Shown: positions 46,473 to 58,052, counted from the stretch's first letter. The stretch: 64,000 nt of DNA from Glomus cerebriforme (GCA_003550305.1 QKYT01000034.1:218125-282124); one strand, 5' to 3'. Notes: generated from the sequence alone by a model not told the origin. Numbers and translations: made by a program.

Positions 46473-48275
46473 ATGTCTTCCCCATCATCATCAAGTCCAC
46501 CAAAAACCAATCGTCCTCCAACAAGTTCTTATATAAAATCTCATAAAAACATATCATTTTCTTTTGGACCTGATTGTGTTTCCTTTCAACATGGAACACT
46601 TGGTGATACGGATAGTTTCTTAACTGGTATCTTACATCTTAATTATCAAAAACCACATCAAATTAAAAGTGTAAATTTACATTTGAAAGGTGCCGAAAGA
46701 ACTAGTTGGCATAAGGCTCAAGCTAGATCAAAAGCATTATATACTGGAGAACAAATTCTTGTTGATCAACCCTATAAAATTTGGGAAACAAATGAAGAAG
46801 AATCTTCAATACTTAAACTTGATATTCCTTTTAAAGTAAAATTACCTTATAATCTTCCTGAAACTGTTACAACAGAAATTGGTTCAGTAAATTATATTTT
46901 ACGTGCAATTGTAAATAGAAAAGGAAGTTTAGTTTCTTCTACTACTCAAATGATTGAAATTCAATGTCCTCTTAAGAGAACTATAACTTTAGATAATTCA
47001 AATAATACTCCTTATAAATTAAGAGGTGAATCAAGAAGTGGTTTAGATTATACATTTGTTTTACCTCCAAATAAAAATTTTAATCTTGGAACTTATGTTT
47101 CTATTCCAATGAGAATTCGTTTCTTAAGACCTGGTATAAGCGTTGAAAGAGTTGAAATTTCTTTAAAAACTTGTATGGATTTTAGATGTAATAATCCAAA
47201 TGAAACTCGTCATGTTAAAGAACAATCAGCTTATCTCGTAATTCCAAGACAAGAAATTAAATATTTACAACCACTTTCACATCATTATGAAGGAGAATGT
47301 GTTCATACTATAAATTTATTTCTTCCTCGTAGTGTACAACCTACTTATTCAGGTCGTTTCATAAGTATTACTCATCAATTATGTATTAAATTTTGTTTAT
47401 GGGGAGCGGATATGGATTTTCAAGTTGAAGAAAGTGTTAGAGTTGCAAATATACATGAAAAATTTATTGTTGAACCTACAGTACAATCACCTCAAACAAA
47501 TCCTAATAATAGAAATTTACTTTCACCTACACCTTATGATACTATTAGTGTTAATCAAAGTCAATATTCTTCATCTGTTTATGATCATGATCCTGATGAA
47601 ATAAGTATTGATATAAGGGATAGAGATATTAAAAATCATCATGAATTAATACCACAACAATTACATGCGTCCGTTAGAAGACCGTCACAAACGAATGAAT
47701 TACCTCCACCATTTCATTATCATTCTGAAGGGTATGCTAAAAAATTTCCATTAAATAATCGACAAAATCGTGATTCTTTCGCTAATTCTATTAGTGATAA
47801 TAATATTAATAATAATAATATTGAAGAAGAACAATATTATGATTTATTAATGTATAAACAAAAAGTTGATCAAGCTTTGTTATATCATCAACAATTACTT
47901 TATCAACAAAAAAATAGTTATGATAATCTTCAGTACAATAATTCACGTGCTTCAACCCCTTCTTCCAATAATTCCATTCATTCAAATCTTAGTCAGACCG
48001 TAGCACCAAAATCACCTCCCCAACCACCTCCAACTCCAATACCCCCGATTTCTACTAAACATTATAACGATGGTATGCCTTCTCCAAATCCTTCTCCTAA
48101 TTCAAATTTACCTCCTTATGCCGCCGAAGGACGATCTCCACCTAATAATAACAATAATAACAATAACAATAATCACGAGAAAGTACCTATACGATCTCCC
48201 GCTTCGCCTCCTCCATATCGCGGTCACCCTAGTTATGACGCATATACAGCATATACTTATAATTTTGATGACTAG
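46473..48275 (+). CDS. Alpha-arrestin (ART-type trafficking adaptor), 600 aa
   Basis: Single exon. An arrestin N domain (~26-165: FSFGPDCVSF, LTGILHLNY, SVNLHLKGAERTSWH, IPFKVKLPYNLPETV, NYILRAIVNRKG) is followed by an arrestin C domain (~185-330: GTYVSIPMRIRFLRPGISVE, SAYLVIPRQEI, INLFLPRSVQPTYSG, ITHQLCIKF). The tail (~340-600) is disordered, Asn/Gln/Pro-rich with a ten-Asn run, and carries the ubiquitin-ligase docking motifs LPPY (546-549, LPxY variant) and PPPY (579-582, PPxY). Fungal alpha-arrestins use such motifs to bring Rsp5/NEDD4 ligases to plasma-membrane transporters and trigger endocytosis. The cargo is unknown. The start was chosen because the upstream sequence is poly-T-rich with no in-frame coding. 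Confidence 0.92.
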   Translation: MSSPSSSSPPKTNRPPTSSYIKSHKNISFSFGPDCVSFQHGTLGDTDSFLTGILHLNYQKPHQIKSVNLHLKGAERTSWHKAQARSKALYTGEQILVDQPYKIWETNEEESSILKLDIPFKVKLPYNLPETVTTEIGSVNYILRAIVNRKGSLVSSTTQMIEIQCPLKRTITLDNSNNTPYKLRGESRSGLDYTFVLPPNKNFNLGTYVSIPMRIRFLRPGISVERVEISLKTCMDFRCNNPNETRHVKEQSAYLVIPRQEIKYLQPLSHHYEGECVHTINLFLPRSVQPTYSGRFISITHQLCIKFCLWGADMDFQVEESVRVANIHEKFIVEPTVQSPQTNPNNRNLLSPTPYDTISVNQSQYSSSVYDHDPDEISIDIRDRDIKNHHELIPQQLHASVRRPSQTNELPPPFHYHSEGYAKKFPLNNRQNRDSFANSISDNNINNNNIEEEQYYDLLMYKQKVDQALLYHQQLLYQQKNSYDNLQYNNSRASTPSSNNSIHSNLSQTVAPKSPPQPPPTPIPPISTKHYNDGMPSPNPSPNSNLPPYAAEGRSPPNNNNNNNNNNHEKVPIRSPASPPPYRGHPSYDAYTAYTYNFDD

Positions 48276-49015
48276 ACTTCAAAATTTTTTTTTATTATAT
48301 TAATTTATTTTATAGATTTTTTTTTTGTCTCTATTATGTTTTTTTTTATTATATTTGTATAAAAAAACTTGTTACCTTGTTGTTTGATTTTTGTATATAA
48401 TTCTTTTTGTTTTTTACTTCCCCCCTCCCCCCCCTGTATTATTTAAGTGTATGTACTGTACAAGTGTAATAATTGGTACTTTTTTTTATTTTCTTTTAGA
48501 ATTTTTTTCAAAGGAGTACATTTTCAAAATTATATTTATGATTTTTTTTTTCTTATTAATTGTATTAATGTATTTATGTTATAAAGTATTATTTATTTTA
48601 TTTATGAACTATAAATTTTATATGAAATAAAAAAAAAATAAAACATATGTTATTATAATATATATTATGGGCAAAAAAAAAGTGACGAATTGGAAAAAAA
48701 AAGATACACGGGGGCGTAAAAAAAATTATTAGTTATCGACTTATCGTACGGGGCGGAACCCCTGGAATCTGGAATTCAAATTTGGACAATAATAACGTAA
48801 GTTTTAAAGTTCTTTTAATAATCAATTTTTTTTTTTTTTGTTAACGCGATTCGCCGATGAAATTATTCCTTATTATATGACTAAAATTTCATTTATTCAA
48901 TTTAGAAGGGTTTATGACGTTTATCATTATTATTTTTCGTGTATCACATTTTTTTAAACTTTATAATGTACATGTAATTATATAATAAAGTTATTTCTTT
49001 GTAAACTGTAACCCC
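48276..49015. other. 3' flank of the arrestin gene
   Basis: T-rich trailer with several AATAAA-type words near 48625-48640 that could be polyadenylation signals. A GGGGCGGAACCCC mini-hairpin lies at about 48757. It ends at the assembly gap. Confidence 0.5.
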
Positions 49016-49900
49016 NNNNNNNNNNNNNNNNNNNNNNNNNNNNNNNNNNNNNNNNNNNNNNNNNNNNNNNNNNNNNNNNNNNNNNNNNNNNNNNNNNNNN
49101 NNNNNNNNNNNNNNNNNNNNNNNNNNNNNNNNNNNNNNNNNNNNNNNNNNNNNNNNNNNNNNNNNNNNNNNNNNNNNNNNNNNNNNNNNNNNNNNNNNNN
49201 NNNNNNNNNNNNNNNNNNNNNNNNNNNNNNNNNNNNNNNNNNNNNNNNNNNNNNNNNNNNNNNNNNNNNNNNNNNNNNNNNNNNNNNNNNNNNNNNNNNN
49301 NNNNNNNNNNNNNNNNNNNNNNNNNNNNNNNNNNNNNNNNNNNNNNNNNNNNNNNNNNNNNNNNNNNNNNNNNNNNNNNNNNNNNNNNNNNNNNNNNNNN
49401 NNNNNNNNNNNNNNNNNNNNNNNNNNNNNNNNNNNNNNNNNNNNNNNNNNNNNNNNNNNNNNNNNNNNNNNNNNNNNNNNNNNNNNNNNNNNNNNNNNNN
49501 NNNNNNNNNNNNNNNNNNNNNNNNNNNNNNNNNNNNNNNNNNNNNNNNNNNNNNNNNNNNNNNNNNNNNNNNNNNNNNNNNNNNNNNNNNNNNNNNNNNN
49601 NNNNNNNNNNNNNNNNNNNNNNNNNNNNNNNNNNNNNNNNNNNNNNNNNNNNNNNNNNNNNNNNNNNNNNNNNNNNNNNNNNNNNNNNNNNNNNNNNNNN
49701 NNNNNNNNNNNNNNNNNNNNNNNNNNNNNNNNNNNNNNNNNNNNNNNNNNNNNNNNNNNNNNNNNNNNNNNNNNNNNNNNNNNNNNNNNNNNNNNNNNNN
49801 NNNNNNNNNNNNNNNNNNNNNNNNNNNNNNNNNNNNNNNNNNNNNNNNNNNNNNNNNNNNNNNNNNNNNNNNNNNNNNNNNNNNNNNNNNNNNNNNNNNN
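49016..49900. other. Assembly gap, 885 N
   Basis: The run of N carries no information. Any open frame spanning it is an artefact. Its length may be an estimate. Confidence 0.99.
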
Positions 49901-51459
49901 ATTTCGAAAAAAAATTAAATGTCAACATACAGTATTAAGAAGAAGTATACTATTTCCATAAATGTCTTTAATAAAGTTTTTTGAACTTTAATTATCTGTT
50001 TACCTGCAGCAGTTAATTAAAGAATATTTTGTTTATGTTATTTATCATATTTATCCGTATAATAATTATAATAAAAAAAAAAAAAACTTTTTTTTTAAAG
50101 TTGAGAAAATTTTTTTTTTATATAAAGTAAATCTGTGGAACAAATTATTTTTTTTTAATTTAAAAAAAAATTTTTTTTTATATTTTTAAATGTTTTTAAT
50201 TTCATTTATAACTGCATAATGCAGTTTACATAAAATGATATCATGCATTAATAAATTTGTGACTTTCTATCAATCGGTATTTTTAGGGACGAAATTAAAA
50301 TCGCGTAACTTCCATCAGATTTTTTTGCGTACAAACTTATTTTTACTTATCTTTGAGATAAGTTTTTTTTTGTTTTTTTGAGAAACATTTGATATCTAAT
50401 TATCTAATTACAACTTATATTTCTTTTAAAAATAAAGATATGTTGAATTGTATGTATATAGAATGTATTAATCAAATTTAATAAATTTAAAACCTTTATT
50501 AAAATGAATTAAAAAAAAAACTGATAAAATAATAGAACAATATAACAGTATGAAATTACCCATTTTTTAAGTTGTACTTTGATGCGTTTTAAGTAAAAAC
50601 CAGATACTGTTTTAATTGTCACCCGCGTCACACCTGCCTTTTATTAAGTATCCTGGATAGTAAAATGCTGTTTGACACACCATTATATATCACATCGCAT
50701 TGTCTTTTAAACATGTAAGATTGAACATTTTAAAGCCATTGTTGAGAGATTTATCCCAGAATGCAGTCTGGAACTCACGTAGATGGCTCGGCTTCGGCTG
50801 TTATAAATATTATGAACGTGGGGCTTCGATTTATATATATCCTATTAATAGCTCTTGGACGGTATTAAATGGTTCGCTACTTTTGATTGATATTATAAAA
50901 ATTTAATTCCAAGTATGTTTTTAATATATTCACTAATGATAGATAATTTATGGATAAAACTATAACTATAGAGAAGACTACTTTAATTTACTATGTTGTG
51001 TGTCAAATGTCGATTTGCGTCAGATGACTAATGCTGGTCAACCCTTCTTAAGGCATTATAAAAATCAGCCCAAATGGGCCCATAATTTAGGCCGGTCGAC
51101 ATCTAACGTAAATACGTAAATTGAAATCTGATGTACATGTGAAAATTTATATATGGTCATTAATATTTACGGATTTCAGTTTATTATTGTACTGTCATAT
51201 TTGTAGAATTTTAATACTAATTTAATTTAAAATTTCTAATTTTTAAAATCCAAGATGACCATTGAATTTCACTGACGGATCGAAGCAGTACGTGACTAAA
51301 TTTTATGTCGTGATATCATTTTTTTTTTATAAAGTAAAATAAAGGAATGAATCATGTATTTTTTCGAATTTTTTCGATCCTCTCATTTTATTTATTATAT
51401 TTATTATTATTTTATTATATCACATTTCTATTAATTCAGGATTTTTAATATGTTCCAAG
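49901..51459. other. AT-rich spacer
   Basis: No supported gene. It contains the second copy of the GTGTGACGCGG repeat. The short frame at 50700 is not supported. Confidence 0.5.
50617..50635 (-). repeat. Copy B of the dispersed GTGTGACGCGG repeat
   Basis: On the minus strand this reads AGGTGTGACGCGGGTGACA, preceded by ATACTTAATAAAAGGC. It matches copy A (ATGCTTAATAAAA, then AGGTGTGACGCGG). Confidence 0.6.
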
Positions 51460-51749
51460 TAGTGTTGTTAAGTCCAACCAAGCCGAAACGGGTCAATGGG
51501 GTCGATATTTTTTTGTAACGAATTAACTTTTTCTTAAAAAAAAAAAAAAGGTTTTCATTATGAATAATAATAGAGATTTAATAGTTCAGTGATCAGTTTG
51601 GTTTTATCGATTAAGTTCAATAAATTCTTCAACTTCATGGTTCGGTTCGATTTGGAAGTAAAAATTACCATATATCCCATCGATCCTATCAGCCCATCGG
51701 CTTCGCGGTTCGCCTCAAATTGAACCGAACCGGACCGTTAACAATACTA
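51460..51749. mobile_element. hAT-type MITE, 290 bp, imperfect TIRs
   Basis: The left end is TAGTGTTGTTAAGTCC and the reverse complement of the right end is TAGTATTGTTAACGGTCC. Flanking 8-mers are GTTCCAAG (51452-51459) and ATTCCAGG (51750-51757), 6/8 alike. The interior has GGTTCGGTTCGATTT and a facing AAATTGAACCGAACCGG, a second inverted pair. It is GC-richer than its surroundings and has no open frame. Confidence 0.7.
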
Positions 51750-51757
51750 ATTCCAGG

Positions 51758-53277
51758 TTGTTAAGGAATAAGTTTCGCTTATACTTGGCTGATTAAAATT
51801 TTTAACATTTTTATAATAAATTAAAATGTTTTTTATTCTCCGATATCAATAATCAAGATATCATGTCAGGATATCATGTCAGAAATATTATAACCTTCCT
51901 TCCTTTAAGGTTTTAAGCAAATGCAAAAATGTTGTTTATTTTGAAAGCCATATAAAGCAATAATCCATATATTAAATTTATTAATCCAGTATTTTTGATT
52001 TCTTTTTTTTGTAGAACCATGATGGCTTCGTATGTACATATATGAATATGAGTTTGTGCTTGTCGTGTTTTGCAAAGTTTAACAGCCGTAACAATCAAAG
52101 ACAAACTAAAAAACCATAAGCAACGACTCACACAATGACCTCTATACATCCGTTAATACATCCCCATTTATTTATCCACATAAAAGAGTGGAGTCCCATA
52201 TCCCCATCCCCCATGCATAAGTGCTTTGACGCCATATACGCATGCTTCAAATCCAAAAATATGCAATAAATGGAAAGTATTTTACTTGTTTATTAATGTT
52301 CATTTTTAGATGCATTTTTAGTATTGACAAACAATTAGATCGAATGAATTCAACCTTTTTCGTCATGTAAAATCACTTGCATCACACTTTGAAAGAAATT
52401 TCTTGCATTTGATTCTGGTAAACATGCATGTCCGGTCGCTACTTTTCTTTTAATGAAATCCAAATTGCTTTACATTATTTATTTTTAAAATATCATATTA
52501 AAAATGTTTTATGATAAAAATGGTTAAGTTCTTTTAGATTTCTAGTGAATGTAGTTTAGTATTTTAAAAAATTCATACTTCAACATTTTTTATTTGTAAC
52601 CGCGCAACGTATATTTTTATCTATATAATTTTATTTTTGAAATATTTCTCAATATCTTAAACTTTTTTCAATTCTCTTCTTTCGAAAAAAGAAGCATAAT
52701 TTTTGTTTTCCGTTTCTCGTCATTGTATTCTATAAGTAGATTTTAGCATGGTAGCAATACCGTGAAATATTGTTGATTTCATATGTCTTAATAGGTACGC
52801 TGTTGATTATTTATCCTCTTAATACTTGTTTTTCTTTCAAGAGATGAATATCTCTCTCTATATAAGGAACATCAAAATGGTTCAATATTTCTTGCTAAGC
52901 TCAGAAGCTATTTCAACTAATAGATGATGCTTACTAACCCAACCCGCTAATAATTCTAAAAAGTGAGCATCACCTAAAAGTAGTGCGATATTAGGGACAC
53001 TCACTCCCATTTACAAAAAATTCGTCCAATATATAGATATTAGACAATAGCCAACTGAAAGGCAAGAGAGGGTCGGAAAAAAAATTCTATGAATTACGAT
53101 GTTATTTATATAATAGTAACAATTGTGGGACTTCAAATGACTTTGACGTTGGTTGAACAACCAATTAAAATTAGGGTGGATCGAATCCTTATTCTAATGA
53201 AAACGTGAGAAATACTTTTTGACTATTTTTGAAGCTCGTAATTGAAATTACAATTTACATATTAAAGAATGGAAAAA
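51758..53277. other. AT-rich spacer
   Basis: No supported gene. A C-rich stretch lies at about 52165-52215 (TCCCCATCCCCCATGC). The minus-strand frame at 51913-52149 has no recognisable features. Confidence 0.45.
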
Positions 53278-53662
53278 GTAATTTATCGCCATGGCGATGC
53301 ATCGCCACCCCACGTGACTTATACTATATAATAATTTGTCACCCCCGCGTCACACCGTAGTTTTCCATTTTTACTATTTATTCTAGGGACTTAAAATTTT
53401 TTCGGTATGATAAATACTATTTGTCACATATTATTCATCACATGTTTAATTTTGCCCAAATTTTATAACGCTGGCCAAAATATCCTTATTTGGATCTTAG
53501 GTAACGTTACACATCCAAAAAGGCAATTTTGTTTCTCTCGAAAATTGAAATTTTGGGTTACGCAAGATTCCTAAAAAGGCAATTTCTTTGCAGATCATTT
53601 AATTCCGGCCGGAATTATGAATCACGTGACAGTGGCGATGCATCGCCATGACGATAAATTAC
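53278..53662. mobile_element. Element with ~31-bp near-perfect inverted ends
   Basis: The left end starts GTAATTTATCGCCATGGCGA and the reverse complement of the right end starts GTAATTTATCGTCATGGCGA. Both continue with TGCATCGCCAC and then a CACGTGA word. Flanks are A-rich (AAAAA/AAAA), so the target duplication cannot be measured. The interior contains copy C of the GTGTGACGCGG repeat and a GGCCGGAATTATG block. No open frame. Family unknown. Confidence 0.75.
53338..53357 (-). repeat. Copy C of the dispersed GTGTGACGCGG repeat
   Basis: On the minus strand this reads GGTGTGACGCGGGGGTGACA, with AATAATATGTGACAAAT further up as in copy A. It lies inside the 53278-53662 element. Confidence 0.6.
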
Positions 53663-53997
53663 AAAATCCTTAAAGAATAACATTATTTACTTATCCGAAA
53701 AGAATTTTTAATTACTGAAGAAGTCATTTAATAGATAACTTCTTGTGTCATAAATTATAATTGACAATCACTCAAAGCGGTCAAGAACCGATTAATATCA
53801 AAATCACACGTTAAAGTCATCGAAAAGCAAGAAAAAAAATGTTTATTTCATATCAAAATATGTTTTGAATTAGACCATTCAGCACTTATTCAATTGAACG
53901 CTTGAACTAGATAAATTATTATTTATTGCATTATTATTACATAGCAAACTTTAAATTTTATTCAAAAAACACTTTTTTTTTTATAAAAATATACAAT

Positions 53998-54616
53998 ATG
54001 TCAAACACTAAACTTTTTAAAGAATACAGGAGGGATTTAGAAATATTATTAGAGTCGGGAATGAAAGAGATTGAAAGAGAATTCCAGAAAAACATTTGAT
54101 AGAACTGAATTAAAGAATTGGAGAACCGTACGAAGAAGATGATGATAAAATTTTAGGTTATAGTTATTTTACCAACAAGTTAGAACATTTACAATCCTTC
54201 TATCTATTGAACTTCTTTAGCATTCCCTAACGAAGCTCATAATAATGACGGATCAGTTATTAAAAAAGAATCAGTTGGTAAGTTGATAAATGTTCTAATA
54301 GATTAATAAAGCTGAATTCACATAACTTTTTAACCTTTTAAAGGAACCGTCAGATGTAACTCTGACAATGGAGCAGAACAATTGTTTAACGTGTAAACTT
54401 TTTAGCTGAATTTAAGGTAATCAACGCAAAAAACGGGAAAAAAATATTATGTATTAGATCATGTAGAAATCATGTAGCGTACAGAGGAGCTATGATAGAT
54501 AGACCGGTCTGTCTTACCATACGCTACATGTTACCGTCACATTCCATAATCACGGAATTACAAATCACGATTTTGTAGCATTTTTACAAAATTTAATAGA
54601 ACAATACATTAAATAA
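53998..54616 (+). pseudogene. Frameshifted copy of an unidentified gene with one retained intron
   Basis: Protein-like segments run in order but change frame: a start MSNTKLFKEYRRDLEILLES (53998-54099), then IGEPYEEDDDKILGY, then NEAHNNDGSVIKKESVG up to a good donor at 54278 (GTAAGT). The acceptor is TTAAAG at 54343, followed in phase by TVRCNSDNGAEQLFNV. Further segments are KKYYVLDHVEIM, GAMIDRPVCLT and finally HNHGITNHDFVAFLQNLIEQ, ending at a stop at 54614. At least four frame breaks or stops interrupt it. The retained phase across the intron shows it derives from a spliced gene rather than a processed copy. Family not recognised. Confidence 0.65.
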
Positions 54617-55099
54617 ACAAAATAAAAATAATCCGGATTAGACCATTTTCACGTATATTGTGATTAAACATGGGTTTTTGACGAAATTTATAGACGTGAA
54701 TCTATCTCTACACGTGTATCGGAATGAGCATTTTTTTAAAGTCAGGTGATCCGGGTCAATCGTGTTAAGTAATTCTTCACACACTTACCTATATAATAAC
54801 CACTTTTAATGTTCTAAACAAGGATGATGTTGACAAGAGGACATTTATTAGATATTTATTTATAATTAATTAATGAAAATATTAAATACAGTATTTTGGC
54901 GATAGCCGTTCAATAAAAAATTGCATTGGAATATTGCGTAACATTTACTCTTAAAAAGGAAATTTTAATCACGTGATTTTGTAATTCTGGCTGAAATTAT
55001 TTTATGACTGAAATTACGGTGATTATGTAGAGGTTTATTTATTTTATGAATTAGTGACTATAATACTACTATAATTGATTTATGATTGTATAGGAGTAA

Positions 55100-55168
55100 T
55101 TTAAAATCGTTCGGGTGTTTATAAAGAGTTGTGACTATATAGGAGGTGACTATATAGAGGTCTGACTG
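55100..55168. mobile_element. Right-end relic of the pogo-like element family
   Basis: It ends AGAGGTCTGACTG followed by TA (55169-55170), and inside repeats GTGACTATATAGGAGG and GTGACTATATAGAGG. This resembles the end of the 7812-8634 element (GATTATAGAGGGGATGACTG). No left end was found. Confidence 0.5.
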
Positions 55169-56290
55169 TATAAATTTCTCAACAACTAATAATATATAAA
55201 AATTTGATTTAATTTGGATCACTAGTTATTACTTCTAGATTTTTTTTTTAAAATGCATATATATTATTTTAAAAAATGATGATAATAATATCAAATTTTA
55301 AAATTTTAGTATTTAATAAAGTATGTTATGAGAGATTTATAAATAAAATTTCACCCAATTATCAGCATTTTATTACGGCACATTTTATTTAAATTTATTA
55401 TAATGAATGCTATATTTTTAAAAAAATAACAGAATACAAAAATATATATATATATATTGATGATTTGTATATTTGTATTGTAAATCAACAAAAGATTTAC
55501 ATCCAACTCGGGGCTCGTACATTTCAAATATTTCACCCAATAACTGATTTCAAAGAGCATTTAGAATTTCTAACCATTTTACCAACAATCCACTTGACTT
55601 ATCAACAGGACATTTTACTGAAAGACATTACTGAATTACTGAAAGTATATCGCATGCTCATGTGCGTAATTTCATAGCTATACGAAATCCACTATATATA
55701 TTAATCGGTTTTTATATACTGAAATATATATAATTTAATTTATCTCATGTTTACTAATGGTCGCCCATGATTTTTCATAGTGATATTTTTTTAAAAACCG
55801 CGAAAATGACAATATCAAATATAGTTTATTTTAATATTTAATTTTTATTGTTAATAGCGTTAATATGTTAATTATTATTTATACTACAAATAAAAAAAAT
55901 AAATACTACTATATTTAAAATTTAAAAGTTACATTATTAAAATGACAATTGTTAAAAATAGGAAATTTTTTATCAGAGAAATTTCGATATAGTATTAGTA
56001 GTATTAATAAGGCACTCTTAAGTTCATTATTCAAGGGTTAATATAAGCTAAAAATAATTTCAAATGAAATAATAAAATATATTCAGCCATGCGGAAATAC
56101 GCATTTTTGTTAAATGATTGATCTTAATACAGTCAATGAACTGCTAAATTTTGTCATTTATTGAATTTATGAATTGATGATACTCATTACTATATTAAAT
56201 TTTTTATTTATCATTGTTACTGTAGTTGATAACGTTAACGTTCGGCATCGGAATTTTGATTATATATTATGTATAGACACCTATGTACGT

Positions 56291-56318
56291 AGCGTATAGT
56301 GATGTGCCACTATACGCT
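56291..56318. repeat. Perfect 11-bp hairpin
   Basis: AGCGTATAGTG (56291-56301) and CACTATACGCT (56308-56318) are exact inverted copies around the loop ATGTGC. Function unknown. Confidence 0.85.
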
Positions 56319-56663
56319 GATTTTGATAGTTGTGTAACATGACATGCGTCCATTTGTACGTAATTTACATGTATAGGTGTATAACAATACTGTACAACCT
56401 TCAATTAAAAATATATGAGGACTTTGCCAAGATTTTAACCGAGAGTATAAACGGACAGGAACAGGGTGAAAGATAAGAGAAAAATACCGCAATTTAGAAC
56501 TTTCCATTTTTATAAATAATATAGTGAAGAATATCATGAATAATATTTTACATCTCTAATTCTATAATTTTGAATTTGATGTGTCATGTAAATATGATTT
56601 TTTTTTGATTTCATATATTATATACTTCCTTCTTTTACTCTTTTACTATCATTATAATTAATA

Positions 56664-57257
56664 ATGTCTTCTATTAATAATTTTTTGGATATAGATGAAT
56701 ATGCTGCAGAAGATTTTGTTGAAAATAATAATAAGGTAAATTATACGCAATTTAAATATTTTTTTTTGTTAAATCTAACAAATAGAATTTAAATAGAGTA
56801 AAGATAACAATAATGAAGGTGAAAGTGAGGAAAATGAAGATATATTTGCTTCTAAATTACAAGTTCAAAAAGTGATACACACAACAGTTTCTGTGGAATA
56901 TCCAGAAACCTTTCCAGATGGAATTGCAACAATATATAATGTAACTGGTTGGAAAAACCATATGGACGCATTTTCAGATGTTAGTAAATACTGTATATGT
57001 TAAATTTGATTTGATAATAGCAAATGTTTGTTAATTAAAATTCTATTCTTTTTATTTTTAATAAAGATCCAATNTTCAACTAATGGTTCTGGTGGCTCTG
57101 CAAATATCAAGGAATTCCATTCTTTGGAGAAGTTTCTGTTAAAAAGGATAAAAGAGAATGCCAAGGCATTAAATATTGCCAGTTTTCTGATCCTGAATTT
57201 ATCAATCAAGAGCATTGTAATGTTGATTTTGAAGAAAGATTTAGATTTATTTTATAA
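56664..57257 (+). pseudogene. Spliced gene with a frameshift in exon 3 (pseudogene or assembly error)
   Basis: Exons are 56664-56735, 56797-56979 and 57067-57257, with agreeing phases for the first two junctions. Exon 1-2 encode an acidic start (NFLDIDEYAAEDFVENNNK) and a segment FPDGIATIYNVTGWKNHMDA. Exon 3 opens with STNGSGGSANIK, but from about 57110 the protein-like frame shifts to GIPFFGEVSVKKDKRECQGI, KYCQFSDPEFINQEHCNVDF and RFIL, then stops. The Cys pair with QGIK between them looks like a small metal-binding motif. The frame break lies within 40 bp of the ambiguous base N57074, so a sequencing error is as likely as real decay. Family not named with confidence. Confidence 0.6.
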
Positions 57258-57261
57258 ATAA

Positions 57262-58052
57262 TAATAACATATTACTTTATAATATTAGCGAGTTAGAAAC
57301 ACCAATAAATGGAAAGTTAATTCTAAATAAAGTTTATATTTAGCAGTATAAATTAATTTTTTTTACAAACATCTCAAAATGTTTTTATAATAAATAAAAT
57401 ATCTAAATATCTCAAACAGTTTATATATAAAAGATAAAATTTGAAGTGTCACTGTAGGTAATTTTTTCTTGGAATTATGACACTTGGATCTTGATATGAT
57501 AATACTAATATCTATTTTTTATATATAAATATAAGTTTATAAGAAACTTTTTTTTTAAAAAACTATGTACGTACGTTTGGTCTCATGAGTTCTTTTATAC
57601 ATACATACATTTTTATTTAATAACAATATAATTAAATATATACGTACGTATGTACATGCAATGCAACCATACGTACAAAGAAAAAAAAGTAGTATACACT
57701 ACATACAAAGGTCTCTATACATAACATGTTATCTAATTACCGCGGAATTTTTCTTGCGTATCTTCTCCGGAAACGTACGTATAACTTCTTCATATATTAT
57801 CATAATATTATCCTTTAGATCAAAAATATATCAGTAACCATCCAAAAACTTATATTTAGATTCATAACGCCAATGAATTGATTTTTTTTTTATTTTATTC
57901 ACAAATTCTTAATGAAATTTAATATTTTATATAAACTTATGATCTATCTATATAATCATTTGTTTGATCAAAATTGTCAAATTGGATGGTAAGTTAAATA
58001 AATGAGATTTATCAAATTAACTATTCAATAAAGGATTCATTCTCTCTTTGAG
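57262..58052. other. AT-rich spacer with ACGTAC clusters
   Basis: No gene. Words such as TACGTACGT and ATACATACATAC cluster between about 57565 and 57690. Confidence 0.5.

Larger units (their letters stand above)
54617..56663. other. AT-rich spacer with element relics
   Basis: No supported gene. It contains TCACGTGA (54970-54977), a pogo-like right end (to 55168) and a perfect hairpin at 56291-56318. The plus-strand frame at 55465 lacks features. Confidence 0.45.

Noticed and set aside
48070..48303. Plus-strand frame overlapping the arrestin 3' end
   Set aside because: Shadow frame of the Asn/Pro-rich arrestin tail.
48978..49928. Open frame of 316 codons on the minus strand
   Set aside because: It spans the 885-base gap; almost all of it is N.
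54471..54530. CATGTAGCGTA/TACGCTACATG inverted pair as a regulatory hairpin
   Set aside because: It lies within the coding remnant of the pseudogene, so chance pairing in old coding sequence is a sufficient explanation.
55465..55677. 70-codon plus-strand frame
   Set aside because: No homology features; overlaps a comparable antisense frame.
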